A DNA stretch of 64,000 nucleotides from Radiobacillus kanasensis (GTDB lineage Bacteria > Bacillota > Bacilli > Bacillales > Amphibacillaceae): assembly GCF_021049245.1 (NCBI RefSeq), contig NZ_CP088020.1, positions 3,602,001-3,666,000 on the forward strand, read 5' to 3'. This document shows positions 51,486 to 61,571 of the stretch, one piece after another; the stretch's first letter is position 1, and each line of letters starts with the position of its first letter. The translations under genes and the position numbers were made by a program. Under the pieces are notes generated by a model. It was not told the origin of the DNA. It searched no databases and saw only the letters and a list, made by a program, of their open reading frames with translations.

Positions 51486-51923
51486 TTAATTCACCTCATT
51501 AAACATATTTAAAATTTCTTCTTTAGATTGAGCGTGAACTAATTTTTCTACATTCTCTTCTTCTGCACATACTAACGCAATCTTAGAAAGGATTTCTAAA
51601 TGCTCATTTCCCTTTCCAGCGATACCAATTAGGATTTTCACGATGTTTCCGCTCCCGAAATCAATTCCATCAGGGGAAGTAACAATAGATAATCCTGTTT
51701 CTTTTACAGCCGCTTTTGCATCTTCTGTACCGTGAGGAATCGCAACATTATTTCCGATATAAGTAGAGGTCACTTCTTCCCTTTCTAACATTTTATCTAC
51801 GTACGTTGCGTCAACATAACCATTCTCTACTAAAATATCCCCCGTAAAGCGGATGGCTTCTTCTTTTGATTCTAGTTTTGCATCCAATCGTATATTATCT
51901 GTTGTTAAAATCTCTTTTGCCAA
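51486..51923 (-). CDS. mtlF: PTS mannitol EIIA
   Basis: 145 residues from the TTG at 51923 with AAAGGAG upstream; the in-frame GTG and ATG upstream overlap or precede that site. The phospho-accepting His is in NNVAIPHGTEDAK near residue 65. EIIA donates phosphate to MtlA EIIB and to MtlR. Confidence 0.92.
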   Translation of the reverse strand: MAKEILTTDNIRLDAKLESKEEAIRFTGDILVENGYVDATYVDKMLEREEVTSTYIGNNVAIPHGTEDAKAAVKETGLSIVTSPDGIDFGSGNIVKILIGIAGKGNEHLEILSKIALVCAEEENVEKLVHAQSKEEILNMFNEVN

Positions 51924-51936
51924 AACAAACACTCCT

Positions 51937-54117
51937 TTATAACTTATCATTCACAAATAAATTAAGCTGATGAGATAAATATTTACTGATCTTATCCTTA
52001 TCACAGGATTCAAATACATCAATACTTTCTTGATCTCTCACTAGTAATCCACTAATATATCCCAACACCTCTAGGCTTTCCTCTGTTGCCTGTTCCGGTG
52101 CTAGCATCAACATAAGGCAGGACATACTTATATTCTTTCCATCCATGGCGGAAACGATTATAGGATGGCGCAATCCGAAAAAGGTTAAAGATGGTTTACG
52201 GATATAAGAGCTTCTCGTATGATAAAGAGCCAAGGACGTTTGTGGGATACCCATTCCACCTAGCTGCTCTCGCTTTATCAGCTTGCCGACGACTTCATCT
52301 TTGTTTTCGGTTACTTGTAACGTTTCTAACTGCTTTGCTGCTATCTTCAATAACTCATGAATGGAGAGTTTCTCTTCCATATACGTTACATGAATGCCAC
52401 CTAATAAATCTAAACAAACATTTGAGAAGTTTTGCATTATCTTCAGTCGATCCACGGACTGAATACTCGTTACTTTTCCTGGTTCCTTCTTTTTTGTGGT
52501 AACTGCCCGTTTTTGAATGGATTGTTTTCGTACAAATTTCTTCACTTGGTGAATTTCTTGTTTGGTTAAAATCGGGGATACGGTCACGTACTCACTATCT
52601 TCTAATTGTGACAGTGGGATGGTTGAAACAATCAAATCATAGAAATCATGTTCGATTTGTTCTAGCTCAAATAGCGACTTATTATCGACCGTTTGAACTT
52701 CTGGAATCTCCTGCAGCAATCTCGAAGCAAGCATCTTGGAGGTACCGATACCACTTGCACAAATAACAAGTGTCTTCAAATCCGACTTCTGTTCCACTTC
52801 TAATAAGGAGGAAGCAAAATGCAAAACGAGGTAGGCAATTTCCTCTTTCGGAAATGCTATGTCCTCAAAAATCTTTTTTACTCCATCATCAATGATAGAA
52901 AAAAGCAATGGATAATCTTGTTCGATTTCATCGAGTAAGGGATTTTTGATTGTCATGTTTTGCTGTAATCGATAAATCGTCGGCTTCAAATGTGCGACTA
53001 AATCATTAAACAGTCTTGTATGACTATTCAGATCCTCGTCCAAACGATCACCGACATACTGAATAAGCTCTTTTGCTTTATAAGCAACATCTAGACTGGA
53101 TTCCTCTAATACATATTCGTCATTATAACGAATCTTCGCTCCCATAAGGTGCATCGTGATATAACCAATCTCATCTTCTGGGATATGAAGGTTTAAAGCT
53201 TTTTCTAAATCCTCAATCATCGCTTGCGCTATCACAAATTCATTCGTTTCTTTTAACTCATTTAAGTAGTCTGGGTCAAATTGAATATTACCACCCTTTT
53301 GTAACCTCTCTAAAGCTAATGCTAGATGTACGATAATGCCAATATACGCACTATCTGCTAAATCATATGGGAGTCCATTTCTAACCCTATCGACGCATCT
53401 CTCAATCATATAAAGCTTTTCTTTTGCGACCATACCCAACAGTCTGTTTGAAATCATATCTAACTGCTGTTTGGATTTCAGCTGAATATTATTCCGAATC
53501 AATTCTAAGAAATCTAGCTCATCAAGATGGCGGGAGATCAAATAGCTTAGAGCAGCTCGCTTATCTTTTTCCTTTCCTTCTACTCGAACCCCATACCCTC
53601 TTCTTCTAATCAAAGAAAGCTTAAAATCTTCTAACTTGTCGGAAATTTTATCAAGATCATTACTAACAGTAGCGATGGTCACTTGTAGCTCGCTAGCTAA
53701 TGTAAATAATTTAATTGGCTCATGGGACTCTAACAAGGCGGACATCACGATGGCGTGCCTTTCTTCTGGTGTATAGTCGGTATGGTTCACTTGGAACAAA
53801 GCAATTTCTAGCTGTTCCTTATGTTCTTTTTCCCCTTCCAGACTTAAACCAACTCCTGATTTCTTGTTCAAAGTTAAATCGAAGTCTGCAAGGAGCTCAT
53901 CTACACCCTTTAAATCACGGTGAATCGTTCGTGTACTCACACCCAAGAACTGTGCAAGCTCTTGAATCGTAACTTCCCGGTCATTCTCCAAAAGAAACTC
54001 CAATATCTTTCGTTCTCTTCCTGAGATATACAGTCCCGCCACCCCCTCATTCGTTCCCTTAGTATGAGTCAACATTGTTAACTTAATAATATTCCTCTTA
54101 CAAACCATCCACAACAA
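51937..54117 (-). CDS. mtlR: Mannitol operon activator MtlR (PRD family)
   Basis: Up to 726 residues. Two HTH segments (EVTIQELAQFLGVSTRTIHRDLK and ITVATVSNDLDKI-like), PRD1 (VHLALALERL), PRD2 (HLKPTIYRLQQ, LVLHFASSLLEV), EIIB-Gat (VICASGIGTSKMLASRLL) and EIIA-Mtl-like end (IPQTSLALYHTRSS). Activates mtlARFD under control of PTS phosphorylation. The start is uncertain: the ATG of MLTHTKG or a GTG/CTG nearer LYISGRERK (GAGGGGG at 54043-54051) both fit. The last 14 bases overlap the upstream codons of mtlF. Confidence 0.92.
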   Translation of the reverse strand: MLWMVCKRNIIKLTMLTHTKGTNEGVAGLYISGRERKILEFLLENDREVTIQELAQFLGVSTRTIHRDLKGVDELLADFDLTLNKKSGVGLSLEGEKEHKEQLEIALFQVNHTDYTPEERHAIVMSALLESHEPIKLFTLASELQVTIATVSNDLDKISDKLEDFKLSLIRRRGYGVRVEGKEKDKRAALSYLISRHLDELDFLELIRNNIQLKSKQQLDMISNRLLGMVAKEKLYMIERCVDRVRNGLPYDLADSAYIGIIVHLALALERLQKGGNIQFDPDYLNELKETNEFVIAQAMIEDLEKALNLHIPEDEIGYITMHLMGAKIRYNDEYVLEESSLDVAYKAKELIQYVGDRLDEDLNSHTRLFNDLVAHLKPTIYRLQQNMTIKNPLLDEIEQDYPLLFSIIDDGVKKIFEDIAFPKEEIAYLVLHFASSLLEVEQKSDLKTLVICASGIGTSKMLASRLLQEIPEVQTVDNKSLFELEQIEHDFYDLIVSTIPLSQLEDSEYVTVSPILTKQEIHQVKKFVRKQSIQKRAVTTKKKEPGKVTSIQSVDRLKIMQNFSNVCLDLLGGIHVTYMEEKLSIHELLKIAAKQLETLQVTENKDEVVGKLIKREQLGGMGIPQTSLALYHTRSSYIRKPSLTFFGLRHPIIVSAMDGKNISMSCLMLMLAPEQATEESLEVLGYISGLLVRDQESIDVFESCDKDKISKYLSHQLNLFVNDKL

Positions 54118-54271
54118 TTACCCTCATACATTTTCGTCATTCCGAATGTTGCCAAATTTTAATAAGTCGGGCCTCAATCAGAAAGGATTTTTCTCGATTT
54201 ATTACTTATGGAGATCCGCACTTTTTAGTAAACGTAAAAAATGCCCCCGATAGGAGGACATTTTTCCATGA

Positions 54272-55672
54272 TTATTTTTTCAATTGATTCACTAGCTCTT
54301 CATATTTTGGACTGTTTAGAAAGTTTTCCACCGAAATATGGTTGGCATTTGGAAGTTTTGCTTTCGCACGATCTGTTAAGTCTTTGTGGGTGATAACGAT
54401 ATCCGCATCGCTAGGCAATTGGTTAATCGCTGTATTCGTTACTTCGATATCGATATCCGCTTTCTTAAATTTATCTCTAAGAAGGGACGCACCCATAGCA
54501 CTAGACCCCATTCCTGCATCACACGCGAAGACTACTTTGCTCACATCACCAGAAGAGACTGGAGAGTCTGAAAAGCTTCCTGCTACAGAGCTTTTCTTCC
54601 CTTTCATTTCTTCCATTTTTTGCGCTGCGGAAGAGATGTCTTCCTCTTCATCTCCTTTGCTGCTCTTAAGGATAAGAGACGCTACTAAGAAGGAAACAGC
54701 AGCTGCGACTATAACCCCTAAGATTACTCCTACAAAGTTTCCTTTTGGAGTCATAGCAAGTAAAGCGAAAATACTACCTGGTGACGGTGTTGCAGATAAC
54801 CCAGCGTTGAATAGGGAGAACGTGAATACTCCACTCACACCACCGGCAATAGCGGCTAAGATTAGCATTGGCTTCATCAAGATGTACGGGAAGTAGATCT
54901 CATGAATCCCACCAAGGAAGTGAATGATTACAGCACCTGGTGCAGATGCCTTGGAAGCCCCTTTTCCGAATAACCAGAATGCAAGTAAGATACCAAGACC
55001 AGGTCCTGGGTTTGTTTCTAATAAGAATAGAATCGATTTTCCATTCTCAGCTGCTTGTTCTACTGCGATCGGGCTTAAAATCCCATGATTAATCGCGTTG
55101 TTTAAGAAAAGGACTTTCGCTGGTTCAATGAGAATGTTGGCTAATGGAAGTAATCCTGCTTCTACAATTACTTCTACTCCAGCAGATAAAATGTTCGTTA
55201 GTCCTTCAACAGCTGGACCAATCAATGTAACGGCTGCTAGTGCTAATGCGCCGCCAATAATCCCTGCGGAAAAGTTGTTATAAAGCATTTCAAACCCAGA
55301 CCGTATTTTATCTGCACATAAATCGTCCACTTTTTTGATGATGTAACCACCTAATGGACCCATGATCATCGCACCTAAGAACATCGGGATTTCCGCACCT
55401 ACGATTACCCCCATTGTGGCAACCGCACCTACAACCCCGCCACGGAAATCATGAACAAGACGTCCACCAGTAAAACCAATTAATAGTGGCAAAAGGTACG
55501 TAATCATTGGACCAACTAGAGCAGCAAAATCCTCATTTGGAGTCCATCCTGTTGGAATAAATAAAGCGGTAATAAGTCCCCATGCAATAAATGCACCGAT
55601 ATTTGGCATGATCATCCCACTGAGGTGACTACCAAACTTTTGAACTTTAGCACGTGCTCCTGTTTGTGCCAT
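54272..55672 (-). CDS. mtlA: PTS mannitol EIICB
   Basis: 466 residues. N-terminal EIIC with ~10 helices (KFGSHLSGMIMPNIGAFIAWGL; GGIHEIYFPYILMKPMLI), then an acidic linker and a cytosolic EIIB with the phospho-Cys in VVFACDAGMGSSAMGASLLR near residue 385. It lacks EIIA, which MtlF supplies. First gene of mtlARFD; 155 bases separate it from mtlR. Confidence 0.95.
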   Translation of the reverse strand: MAQTGARAKVQKFGSHLSGMIMPNIGAFIAWGLITALFIPTGWTPNEDFAALVGPMITYLLPLLIGFTGGRLVHDFRGGVVGAVATMGVIVGAEIPMFLGAMIMGPLGGYIIKKVDDLCADKIRSGFEMLYNNFSAGIIGGALALAAVTLIGPAVEGLTNILSAGVEVIVEAGLLPLANILIEPAKVLFLNNAINHGILSPIAVEQAAENGKSILFLLETNPGPGLGILLAFWLFGKGASKASAPGAVIIHFLGGIHEIYFPYILMKPMLILAAIAGGVSGVFTFSLFNAGLSATPSPGSIFALLAMTPKGNFVGVILGVIVAAAVSFLVASLILKSSKGDEEEDISSAAQKMEEMKGKKSSVAGSFSDSPVSSGDVSKVVFACDAGMGSSAMGASLLRDKFKKADIDIEVTNTAINQLPSDADIVITHKDLTDRAKAKLPNANHISVENFLNSPKYEELVNQLKK

Positions 55673-55756
55673 TTAAATTTCTCCTTTCATCCGTAAAATT
55701 AGAATAATGACTAATGCATGATGTTTAAAATAAATAGAAATAAATTTCTTACCCTT

Positions 55757-55786
55757 ATCATAAAGCGGTTTCATGGGTATCTTCAA
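55757..55786 (-). promoter_or_regulatory. mtlA promoter with cre overlapping the -10
   Basis: Minus strand: TTGAAG (55781-55786), 18-base spacer, TATGAT (55757-55762). TGAAACCGCTTTAT (55760-55773) fits the cre consensus at 13 of 14 positions and overlaps the -10, so CcpA would repress. Confidence 0.65.
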
Positions 55787-55972
55787 TTCAATCTAATCGG
55801 TCTTTTGTCACAGGTATTGTTGACATAATTTGATTACACCTATGCATAATGGAAAAGTCCTTGTTTTAAAGGACTTTTGTGAATAAGAAACCTTTCGAAT
55901 AGGTAAACGAAACATTCTTTATTATAATGTTCTTAAGCATACATACTATTCAACCTGAGGAGGGTCCATAAC

Positions 55973-57397
55973 ATGAACCAATCAACCATTTTAGACATCC
56001 AACAATTATTGGAGCAAGGCGAGACAACTTCTTTAGCATTAACCAAATATTACTTAGAAAAAATTGCAGCATACAATTGGAAGGGCCCTAAGATTAATGC
56101 GGTTTTAGAAATTAACCCAGATGCCTTACATGTTGCGGAAGCATTGGATGTGGAAAGAGAAACATCTGGTGCCCGTGGTCCACTGCACGGGATTCCTATT
56201 CTCATCAAAGATAATATCGACACAGCAGACAAAATGCATACAAGTGCGGGTTCTGTCGCCTTGGCGGATCACTTCGCTAGTAAGGATTCCATGGTCGCTC
56301 AAAAATTACGGGAGGCTGGAGCTATTATCCTCGGGAAAACGAATATGACCGAGTGGGCGAACTTTATGACACATAACATGCCAAATGGATATAGCTCTCG
56401 AGGTGGCCAAGTTTTAAACCCATACGGACCAGGATCTTTCGATGTCGGTGGCTCCAGTTCAGGTTCAGGCGCTGCGATTGCTGCTGATTTTGCAACGGCA
56501 TCCATTGGGACAGAAACGAGTGGATCCATTTTAGGCCCAGCTACCCATAATTCCATTGTTGGCATCAAACCTACTGTAGGCTTAGTGAGTAGAACCGGAA
56601 TCATTCCAATTGCTCATAGTCAAGACACGGCTGGACCAATGGCAAAAACAGTAACGGATGCTGCTGTTATTCTAGGTGCGATAACCGGATTGGATCCATT
56701 AGATCCAGCAACTCTAACAAGTATCGGGAAGTTAAAACAAGATTACACCGTACACCTAAAAAAGGACGGACTGAAAGGAGCACGAATTGGGGTTGCTCGA
56801 AACTATTTATATGAATTAAAAGATGACCAATTAGAAATCTTCGACCGAGCTAAAAAAGAATTAGAAGCTGCTGGCGCTGAAGTGTTTGATATTCCTTTAA
56901 CAGCTGAATCACCAGAGTCTAGTGTCTTGTTTCACGAATTTAAAATTGATATTAACGCGTACTTAAAGGATGTCGCTAGCTTTCTACCTGTACATTCTTT
57001 AACTGATTTGATTGCTTATAATGAGGAACACGCAGATACAGCGTTAAAGTATGGCCAAACCGTGTTAGAGGAATCGCAAAAGAAAAACGGAACATTAGTA
57101 GATCCTGACTATCTCCAAGATCGACTAAATGATTTAACCTTTTCGCAAACAGAAGGCTTGGATAAAGTCATGGAGTCAAACAAACTAGACGCGGTCTTAT
57201 TTCCTAATGATGTAGGCTGTGATATAGCAGCAAGAGCCGGATATCCATCCATCACCGTTCCTTCTGGTTATACGAAAAATGGAGTTCCAATCAGTGTAAC
57301 TTTTACCGGGTTAGCATACTCTGAAGGAAGGCTGATTGAACTAGCCTATGCGTATGAACAAGCGACTCTTCATCGGATTCCACCAGTGCTATCCTAA
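55973..57397 (+). CDS. Amidase-signature family hydrolase
   Basis: 474 residues. Ser-cisSer-Lys triad: Lys in HGIPILIKDNID near residue 82, Ser in GGSSSGSGAAIA near 162, Ser in IGTETSGSILGPA near 185. Closer to secondary amidases than to GatA, since GatB/GatC are absent. Cleaves a carboxamide of unknown identity. GAGGAGG precedes the ATG. Confidence 0.88.
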   Translation: MNQSTILDIQQLLEQGETTSLALTKYYLEKIAAYNWKGPKINAVLEINPDALHVAEALDVERETSGARGPLHGIPILIKDNIDTADKMHTSAGSVALADHFASKDSMVAQKLREAGAIILGKTNMTEWANFMTHNMPNGYSSRGGQVLNPYGPGSFDVGGSSSGSGAAIAADFATASIGTETSGSILGPATHNSIVGIKPTVGLVSRTGIIPIAHSQDTAGPMAKTVTDAAVILGAITGLDPLDPATLTSIGKLKQDYTVHLKKDGLKGARIGVARNYLYELKDDQLEIFDRAKKELEAAGAEVFDIPLTAESPESSVLFHEFKIDINAYLKDVASFLPVHSLTDLIAYNEEHADTALKYGQTVLEESQKKNGTLVDPDYLQDRLNDLTFSQTEGLDKVMESNKLDAVLFPNDVGCDIAARAGYPSITVPSGYTKNGVPISVTFTGLAYSEGRLIELAYAYEQATLHRIPPVLS

Positions 57398-57418
57398 CCA
57401 TTAGAAAGGAAGAAGATT

Positions 57419-58024
57419 ATGCGGGTCGCCATTAGCCATGGGATCGTCCTTGCCTTCGGATTGATTTTACCGCTAGGTGTTCAAAACGTTTTTATTTTAA
57501 ATCAAGGGGCGACGCAGCAAAAATGGAGACGCACTTTGCCTGTTGTCATAACCGCATCTCTATGCGATACACTGCTTATTGGGTCAGCTGTTCTAGGTGT
57601 ATCCGCGATTGTCTTGGCCTCTGCATGGATCAGGGTTACATTACTTACCGTTGGCATTCTGTTCCTGATTTATATGGGGTGGGTAACTTGGAGAAGTGTT
57701 CCGAAGGATAATGGGGAACGAAGTGCGATGTCTCCCAAAAAGCAAGTGACCTTTGCGTTATCTGTATCGCTTCTTAACCCACATGCGATTATGGACACGA
57801 TTGGAGTTATCGGTACAAGTTCTCTCACTTACACTGGTTTGGAAAAGATATCATTTGCAGGAGCTTGTATTATGGTCTCATGGCTTTGGTTTTTCGGATT
57901 AGCGATAGTAGGAAGGAAGATTGGTTCCTTTGATTCCTCTGGAAAACTGTTGATTGTGATCAATAAAGTGTCTGCGATTATTATGTGGGGAACGGCTCTA
58001 TATTTGTTTTTGTCTATCGGATGA
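57419..58024 (+). CDS. LysE/ArgO-family amino-acid exporter
   Basis: 201 residues, six helices with LGVQNVFILNQGA near residue 22 and LNPHAIMDTIGVIG near 117, hallmarks of LysE carriers (cf. B. subtilis YisU). Follows the amidase by 21 bases, so an amide-derived amino acid could be its cargo. Confidence 0.85.
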   Translation: MRVAISHGIVLAFGLILPLGVQNVFILNQGATQQKWRRTLPVVITASLCDTLLIGSAVLGVSAIVLASAWIRVTLLTVGILFLIYMGWVTWRSVPKDNGERSAMSPKKQVTFALSVSLLNPHAIMDTIGVIGTSSLTYTGLEKISFAGACIMVSWLWFFGLAIVGRKIGSFDSSGKLLIVINKVSAIIMWGTALYLFLSIG

Positions 58025-58039
58025 AATTAGTTCAAATCA

Positions 58040-58080
58040 AACAGAGTGTTGAATTTTTTAACCATTCAACACTCTGTTTT
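58040..58080 (+). terminator. Terminator of the amidase-lysE unit
   Basis: AACAGAGTGTTGAA (58040-58053) and TTCAACACTCTGTT (58065-58078) then TTCTTT. Confidence 0.85.
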
Positions 58081-58160
58081 CTTTATCAAAACCTGAAACT
58101 TTTTATTCCGTTAAGCGTATGTAAGTTAAGGATACATGTAATTTTTTGGAGGTGCTCCCA

Positions 58161-58325
58161 TTGTTTGATTATATTATAGCGGGATTAGTCATTCTATCAG
58201 GAATCGTTGCTTGGTTTTTTATAATCAGATTCGGAAGTATTGGTGGATTCTTCGGAGGCGACACTCTTCTTAAAAACATGGCAAAACGAAAAAAAGATAG
58301 AGATGAAGAAAAGGATACGAAATGA
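58161..58325 (+). CDS. Small single-helix membrane protein, 54 residues
   Basis: TTG start at 58161 with GGAGGTG 6 bases upstream. One hydrophobic helix, YIIAGLVILSGIVAWFFIIR, then a glycine-rich GSIGGFFGGD and a strongly charged tail KRKKDRDEEKD. Positive residues after the helix suggest the tail is inside. Unrecognised. Next to the DUF421 gene on the other strand. Confidence 0.55.
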   Translation: MFDYIIAGLVILSGIVAWFFIIRFGSIGGFFGGDTLLKNMAKRKKDRDEEKDTK

Positions 58326-58387
58326 TTAGTGAATTTGTTTTATCTATAAATTAAAAATACCCCCATTCACAAGGGGATGAGTGCATT

Positions 58388-59068
58388 TCACTTCAAGTCA
58401 ACGAAGATATTTCCGTCACTTTTCAATTCAGCATAAAATACGTCTTGAACACGTTCAGCACCTTTTATTTTCAATTGTTGCTCTAACCACTCCATCGTCT
58501 TGTTTACTTCCCTCAAGTTTCTTTTCACGACCTTCCCGTCTACAATTAATTCCATAGGTATGTACTTTCGATGGGACAGCTGAATCTGCATATCTTTTTT
58601 GGTCACATTCTCTTTTTCTTCCTTTTTCAATACACTCAACTTTCCGTTCGGTTCTAAAATAGCGTAATCCACATCAGCTACCGAAAAGACATCCTTATCT
58701 CTAAGAAGCATGGTCAAATCGTCGACATTCAACCTAGAATCATTCATCGCTTTCTTAAGCAACTTCCCATCTTTTATAACTATAGTAGGTTCTCCGTCCA
58801 ATAATACTCTAGCTTTTGCGTATTTCAGGCTTATATATTCAACGACAATGGTTAGCACCGCCCAGAGTCCCATACCGATAAAACCATCCATTACCTTAAT
58901 ATCTTTGTGGACGACCATATCCCCCGCTATGTTTCCAAGGGCAATCCCGGTTATATAGGTGAAAAAGGTCATTTGACTAAGCTGTTTCTTTCCTAACAAT
59001 CGGGTTAGAAACAATAAAAAACAAAATCCGAATAAAGCTCGCAACGAAACATCTAATACTGGGTTCAC
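58388..59068 (-). CDS. DUF421-family (YetF-like) membrane protein
   Basis: 226 residues: three N-terminal helices (LFLTRLLGKKQLSQMTFFTYITGIALGNIAG), then a soluble YetF domain of repeated alpha/beta units (VLLDGEPTIVIKDGKLLKKAMN; PMELIVDGKVVKRNLREVN). Bacillus YetF relatives are spore- or membrane-linked; function not settled. Confidence 0.85.
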   Translation of the reverse strand: MNPVLDVSLRALFGFCFLLFLTRLLGKKQLSQMTFFTYITGIALGNIAGDMVVHKDIKVMDGFIGMGLWAVLTIVVEYISLKYAKARVLLDGEPTIVIKDGKLLKKAMNDSRLNVDDLTMLLRDKDVFSVADVDYAILEPNGKLSVLKKEEKENVTKKDMQIQLSHRKYIPMELIVDGKVVKRNLREVNKTMEWLEQQLKIKGAERVQDVFYAELKSDGNIFVDLK

Positions 59069-59132
59069 AGGTTCTCTTCCTTCCTGTTTTTGATTACTAT
59101 GTAGAAAAAACCTATAAATTATTCAGCTAAAA

Positions 59133-59161
59133 AAACAGATGAAGGAAACCTCCATCTGTTT
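59133..59161 (-). terminator. Terminator of the isochorismatase-like gene
   Basis: AAACAGATG and CATCTGTTT pair, with seven T residues on the minus strand after the stop at 59161. Confidence 0.75.
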
Positions 59162-59796
59162 TAGGTTGATACGGCAACTTTTTGCTTCCAGGCATTAATT
59201 ACATCTTCAGAAGCAGATACAGAACCAAAGTACTTATCAACATTCTCCACGGCCATATCGTGCTCTTTTTGTGAAAAGGCTCCTGTACAATCAGACAGCA
59301 TAACAACATCATAGTCGAGCATAAACCCGTCTCTCGCCGTCGATTCCACACATATATTGGTACTGACTCCAGCTAATACTATCGTTTCAACCCCATAGGT
59401 TCGTAAAACAGATTCTAACCTCGTATGAATAAAGGCACTATAACGATGCTTTGTTACCACAACGTCTTTCTTCTTAGGCTCTAGATGGAAAAAGGAAGCC
59501 CCCCAAGTACCCTTTCGACATAAACCGCTTTGGTTCTTATCCTTCAATCGTCTCGTCCATGTTTCGGAATCCGTGCTATCTTGATGTACCGTACGGACAT
59601 AAATAACAGGAACACTATTTTTCTCTGCTTCTTCTATTGTTTCTTTCAAGGGCTGTATCATCTTAGGTACCATGGAGACGTCTAGTCCTTGCTTGGCTAG
59701 ATAGCCTTCTTCATGACAATAATCATTTTGCATATCTATAACCATTAATGCTGTATGTTTAGGATCTACTCTCTTTATAAGGCTCACATTTGTCAT
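59161..59796 (-). CDS. Isochorismatase-family cysteine hydrolase
   Basis: 211 residues. Catalytic triad Asp in ALMVIDMQNDYCH near residue 21, Lys in VVTKHRYSAF near 115 and Cys in LAGVSTNICVESTARDGF near 150. Resembles RutB-type amidohydrolases or nicotinamidase-like enzymes. The substrate is unknown. Confidence 0.88.
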   Translation of the reverse strand: MTNVSLIKRVDPKHTALMVIDMQNDYCHEEGYLAKQGLDVSMVPKMIQPLKETIEEAEKNSVPVIYVRTVHQDSTDSETWTRRLKDKNQSGLCRKGTWGASFFHLEPKKKDVVVTKHRYSAFIHTRLESVLRTYGVETIVLAGVSTNICVESTARDGFMLDYDVVMLSDCTGAFSQKEHDMAVENVDKYFGSVSASEDVINAWKQKVAVST

Positions 59797-59848
59797 CCTT
59801 TCTTAAGGACTTACTTTTACGTGCTCCACTTCCCTTATGATTACACAA

Positions 59849-59902
59849 AAATGGACATTTATCCGAAAAGGACAATCGCCCTTCTCAAATAAATGCCCAT
59901 TT
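59849..59902. repeat. Long imperfect palindrome upstream of the hydrolase gene
   Basis: AAATGGACATTTAT (59849-59862) and ATAAATGCCCATTT (59889-59902) pair with one mismatch, around an inner AAGGAC/GCCCTT pairing. Possible terminator for the MATE gene or operator. Confidence 0.4.
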
Positions 59903-60021
59903 ACATTCTAATCACATCGTTTATGACTAGAACTTGACCTCCCCAGGTTATATCTCTTTATTCAATATACAGGATGAAAGGATTTTTACATGTTGGTTTG
60001 TCAGATTTTCTAACAACCTTT

Positions 60022-61368
60022 TTACTTTCCCGCTGCTTTAAAGACCTCTTTTTGACGCCATTTTCCAAACATATAATACCCAATGGCGCACAAGCTACTT
60101 ATAATGAAACTTACTCCCATTCCAATAGCAATCCCATTTTCTCCAAACCAATTGGAGAATAAGTAAGTAACCGGATAACGAAGCAACCAGAAGGAAATAA
60201 TATTTAAAACAAGAACTTGGTACATCGCACCGGACGCTCTCACCACGCCGTTTAAAACAAAATTAATTCCCAAGAAAGGATAAAAGAAGGCCACAATTTT
60301 CAAATAATCGGATCCATACGCAACTGCTGCAGCGTCTTGGATAAAGAGGCTAATCCCATACCCCGCTAACAATATTAACAAGAAAGCAAAGACTAACATA
60401 ACTCCAAGATTATAGAGCACTCCATATTTCGTAATTAGTCGAACACGATCCCATTTTCTTAATCCAATGTTCTGACCGGCCATACTATTAACAGCTGTGC
60501 CAAGTGCTTGAGCAGGAAGCATGAGAATACTATCGAGTCGTTGTGCAGCACTGAACCCAGCGACTACATCTGGACCATGACCATTCACTACACTCATAAT
60601 CGCTGCCACGCCTGCAGAAATAACAGCCATTTGTAAGCCAGAAGGTATCCCCAGGTTAAGAATAAGTCCTACTTCTTTTCGAGTTGGTAATGTAGGCATG
60701 CGAAACGGCACTTTTCCTTTACGAATCACATCATACATCCCGTATAAGAATGCGATTCCTTGAGAAGACACAGTTGCTAATGCTGCACCTTCAACTCCTA
60801 AGTCAAACAGTGAAATGAAGACAGGGTCCAAAACTACATTTAGCCCGACAGCAACCATAACGAATGTTAGTGGTGTCTTACTATCCCCAATCGCCCTTAA
60901 CACGGTTCCAATAAAGTTATACCCTAACAAAAATATAATTCCTACACTATTCACTTTTAAATATACAGTCGCCTCTTCTAACATATTTTCTGGCGTACCT
61001 AGAAAACGTAAGATTGGTTCTGCAAGCATAAAACCTACAAATCCTAGGACTAGTGCCAGACAGGTTAAGGTTACGACAAAGGCATTTACATATCGCGCTA
61101 GCCCTTCATCATCATCTCTCCCTTTTTGCTGCGAGAGAATCGTCAACGTTGCATTATTCAACCCGATAATAAAGGACAGTATTGTAAAAATAACCGTACT
61201 CGCAATTGCAACTGCTCCAAGTGCTTCTGCCCCTAATAAATTTCCTACCCATAGACTATCGACGAATTGATAAGACGTTTGCAACAAATTCGTCACCATG
61301 ATTGGAGCAGAGAAAACGACCATTTGTCTCCAAATGTTTCCTTCTGTAAATGTATGCTGATTTCCCAT
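60022..61368 (-). CDS. MATE-family multidrug efflux protein
   Basis: 448 residues with 12 helices in two homologous halves (VFSAPIMVTNLLQTSYQFVDSLWVGNLLG; LNLGIPSGLQMAVISAGVAAIMSVV). NorM/DinF superfamily; exports cationic compounds against Na+ or H+. Monocistronic. Confidence 0.9.
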   Translation of the reverse strand: MGNQHTFTEGNIWRQMVVFSAPIMVTNLLQTSYQFVDSLWVGNLLGAEALGAVAIASTVIFTILSFIIGLNNATLTILSQQKGRDDDEGLARYVNAFVVTLTCLALVLGFVGFMLAEPILRFLGTPENMLEEATVYLKVNSVGIIFLLGYNFIGTVLRAIGDSKTPLTFVMVAVGLNVVLDPVFISLFDLGVEGAALATVSSQGIAFLYGMYDVIRKGKVPFRMPTLPTRKEVGLILNLGIPSGLQMAVISAGVAAIMSVVNGHGPDVVAGFSAAQRLDSILMLPAQALGTAVNSMAGQNIGLRKWDRVRLITKYGVLYNLGVMLVFAFLLILLAGYGISLFIQDAAAVAYGSDYLKIVAFFYPFLGINFVLNGVVRASGAMYQVLVLNIISFWLLRYPVTYLFSNWFGENGIAIGMGVSFIISSLCAIGYYMFGKWRQKEVFKAAGK

Positions 61369-61518
61369 TGTCTAACTCCTTTGTACTACTCTGTTCACCT
61401 TATCACTCTACCTGTAAAAATCGAAGCAGAATGCAACGAGGTTTTCATCTAAACTCGCCAAGGAGACCCCAATCTAAATCTACGATTTAGTTGCGGGAGG
61501 AATTGGTGCTCTAACCCC

Positions 61519-61547
61519 TTCAAAAACACTTGTTCGTATTATATACT
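61519..61547 (+). promoter_or_regulatory. tnpB promoter
   Basis: TTCAAA (61519-61524), 17-base spacer, TATACT (61542-61547), just before AGGAGGTG. Confidence 0.5.
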
Positions 61548-61571
61548 ATTAATAATAGGAGGTGTAAAAAG

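Noticed and set aside
54342..54896. 184-codon plus-strand frame over mtlA
   Set aside because: Antisense shadow of a clear EIICB gene.
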